Positions 63,774 through 64,000 of a stretch of DNA of 64,000 nt are shown in pieces. The notes beneath the pieces are model-generated. The model worked only from the letters and a program-made list of their open reading frames with translations. It did no database searches and was not told where the DNA came from. The stretch is from the NCBI GenBank assembly GCA_963817515.1, contig CAWFPJ010000039.1:496001-560000 (forward strand). Direction: 5' to 3'. How positions within the stretch are numbered: position 1 is the stretch's first letter; each line of letters begins with the position of its first letter. The position numbers were made by a program, and so were the translations under genes. The stretch is from DATMNI01 sp963817515. Lineage in GTDB: Bacteria; Acidobacteriota; Terriglobia; Bryobacterales; Bryobacteraceae.

Positions 63774-64000
63774 GTGACCCAGGGATTGGAAGGCGTGGTG
63801 GCGGCCTCTACCCGGTTAAGCCGCGTGGATGGCGAGGCCGGGCGGTTGACCCTTGCCGGGTATGCGGTGGAAGACCTGGCGCCGTACGCTGATTTCGAGG
63901 AACTGGCCTACCTCTTCCTGGAGGGCCGCTTGCCGGACCCATCGGAGCATGCAGAATTCGCGCAGGCCCTGGCAGCGCGGCGTGGGTTGCCCTGTGCGGC
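63774..64000 (+). CDS. Citrate/2-methylcitrate synthase, N-terminal part (cut by window edge)
   Basis: From GTG 63774 the frame reads GLEGVVAASTRLSRVDGEAG, then LTLAGYAVEDLAPYADFEE and LAYLFLEGRLPDP, the standard start of short citrate synthases, with no HTH. It condenses oxaloacetate with acetyl-CoA (or propionyl-CoA). The start is uncertain: AAGGAG (63769-63774) abuts the GTG, so TTG 63786 at better spacing is possible. The rest lies beyond the window. It is divergent from the HTH-fused synthase and may be regulated by it. Confidence 0.85.
   Translation, partial: MTQGLEGVVAASTRLSRVDGEAGRLTLAGYAVEDLAPYADFEELAYLFLEGRLPDPSEHAEFAQALAARRGLPCA

Noticed and set aside
1..64000. CRISPR arrays, rRNA and tRNA genes
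   Set aside because: No regularly spaced repeats of CRISPR size and no recognisable rRNA or tRNA core sequences were found by eye. A covariance-model scan would be needed to exclude divergent tRNAs.

Overview
The window looks like chromosomal DNA of an Acidobacteriota member, most likely near Solibacter/Bryobacterales. The GC content is high. It carries Oar-type TonB receptors with a carboxypeptidase-regulatory N-terminus, secreted LRR/PPC/DUF1501/DUF1549-DUF1553/DUF1552/DUF1592 proteins, a fused Ser/Thr kinase-TPR protein beside an ECF sigma factor, and a protein with the N-terminal STGPRT motif seen in this phylum. This placement is inference from gene content; there is no rRNA or tRNA gene in view.

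Layout. 1-4.8 kb: partial malate synthase, LarA-like racemase, a zinc-type dehydrogenase and threonine synthase, plus a 55-aa small gene. 4.8-6.7 kb: TlpA-like redoxin and VWA protein. 6.9-12.4 kb: a catabolic operon (TIM-barrel isomerase, SelA-like PLP enzyme, two amidohydrolases, triple RidA protein), followed by an Oar receptor. 16.3-19.6 kb: DUF1552/DUF1592 pair. 19.7-28.4 kb: two LRR proteins, a PPC-like protein, a DUF1549/DUF1553 protein and a DUF1501 protein. 28.4-38.0 kb: HEAT protein, Gfo/Idh/MocA oxidoreductase, second Oar receptor, second DUF1501 + DUF1549/DUF1553 pair.

38.0-44.7 kb is accessory. It holds the STGPRT protein, a HicB antitoxin with a wrecked HicA, a hypothetical gene, and a compact four-gene unit whose genes each overlap the next by 4 nt: zinc-ribbon/HTH protein, mini DnaG-like primase, and two tyrosine recombinases. 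I read this as a primase-carrying tyrosine-recombinase mobile element. 44.7-49.8 kb: kinase-TPR protein, ECF sigma factor, HAF-repeat protein. 49.9-51.3 kb: SRPBCC-ArsR-DinB operon behind a 16-bp phased repeat. 51.6-54.5 kb: PerR-like regulator and catalase-peroxidase.

54.6-57.7 kb is a tightly overlapped operon for a cobalt-type nitrile hydratase: alpha, beta, an activator fused to a thioredoxin-like [2Fe-2S] ferredoxin domain, and the CbtB/CbtA cobalt transporter. The genes would together import cobalt, possibly adjust its redox state, and load it into the enzyme. 57.8-64 kb: hypothetical protein, S10 carboxypeptidase, two C-terminal gene fragments, an IS4 remnant flanked by a 10-bp direct repeat, and a divergent pair of citrate synthases, one with an N-terminal HTH.

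Many genes, above all those at 22.9-27.1 kb, are broken by single-base shifts, nearly all of which look like one extra base. Since the translated parts join into complete proteins, I annotate each as one gene and treat sequencing error as the likeliest cause.
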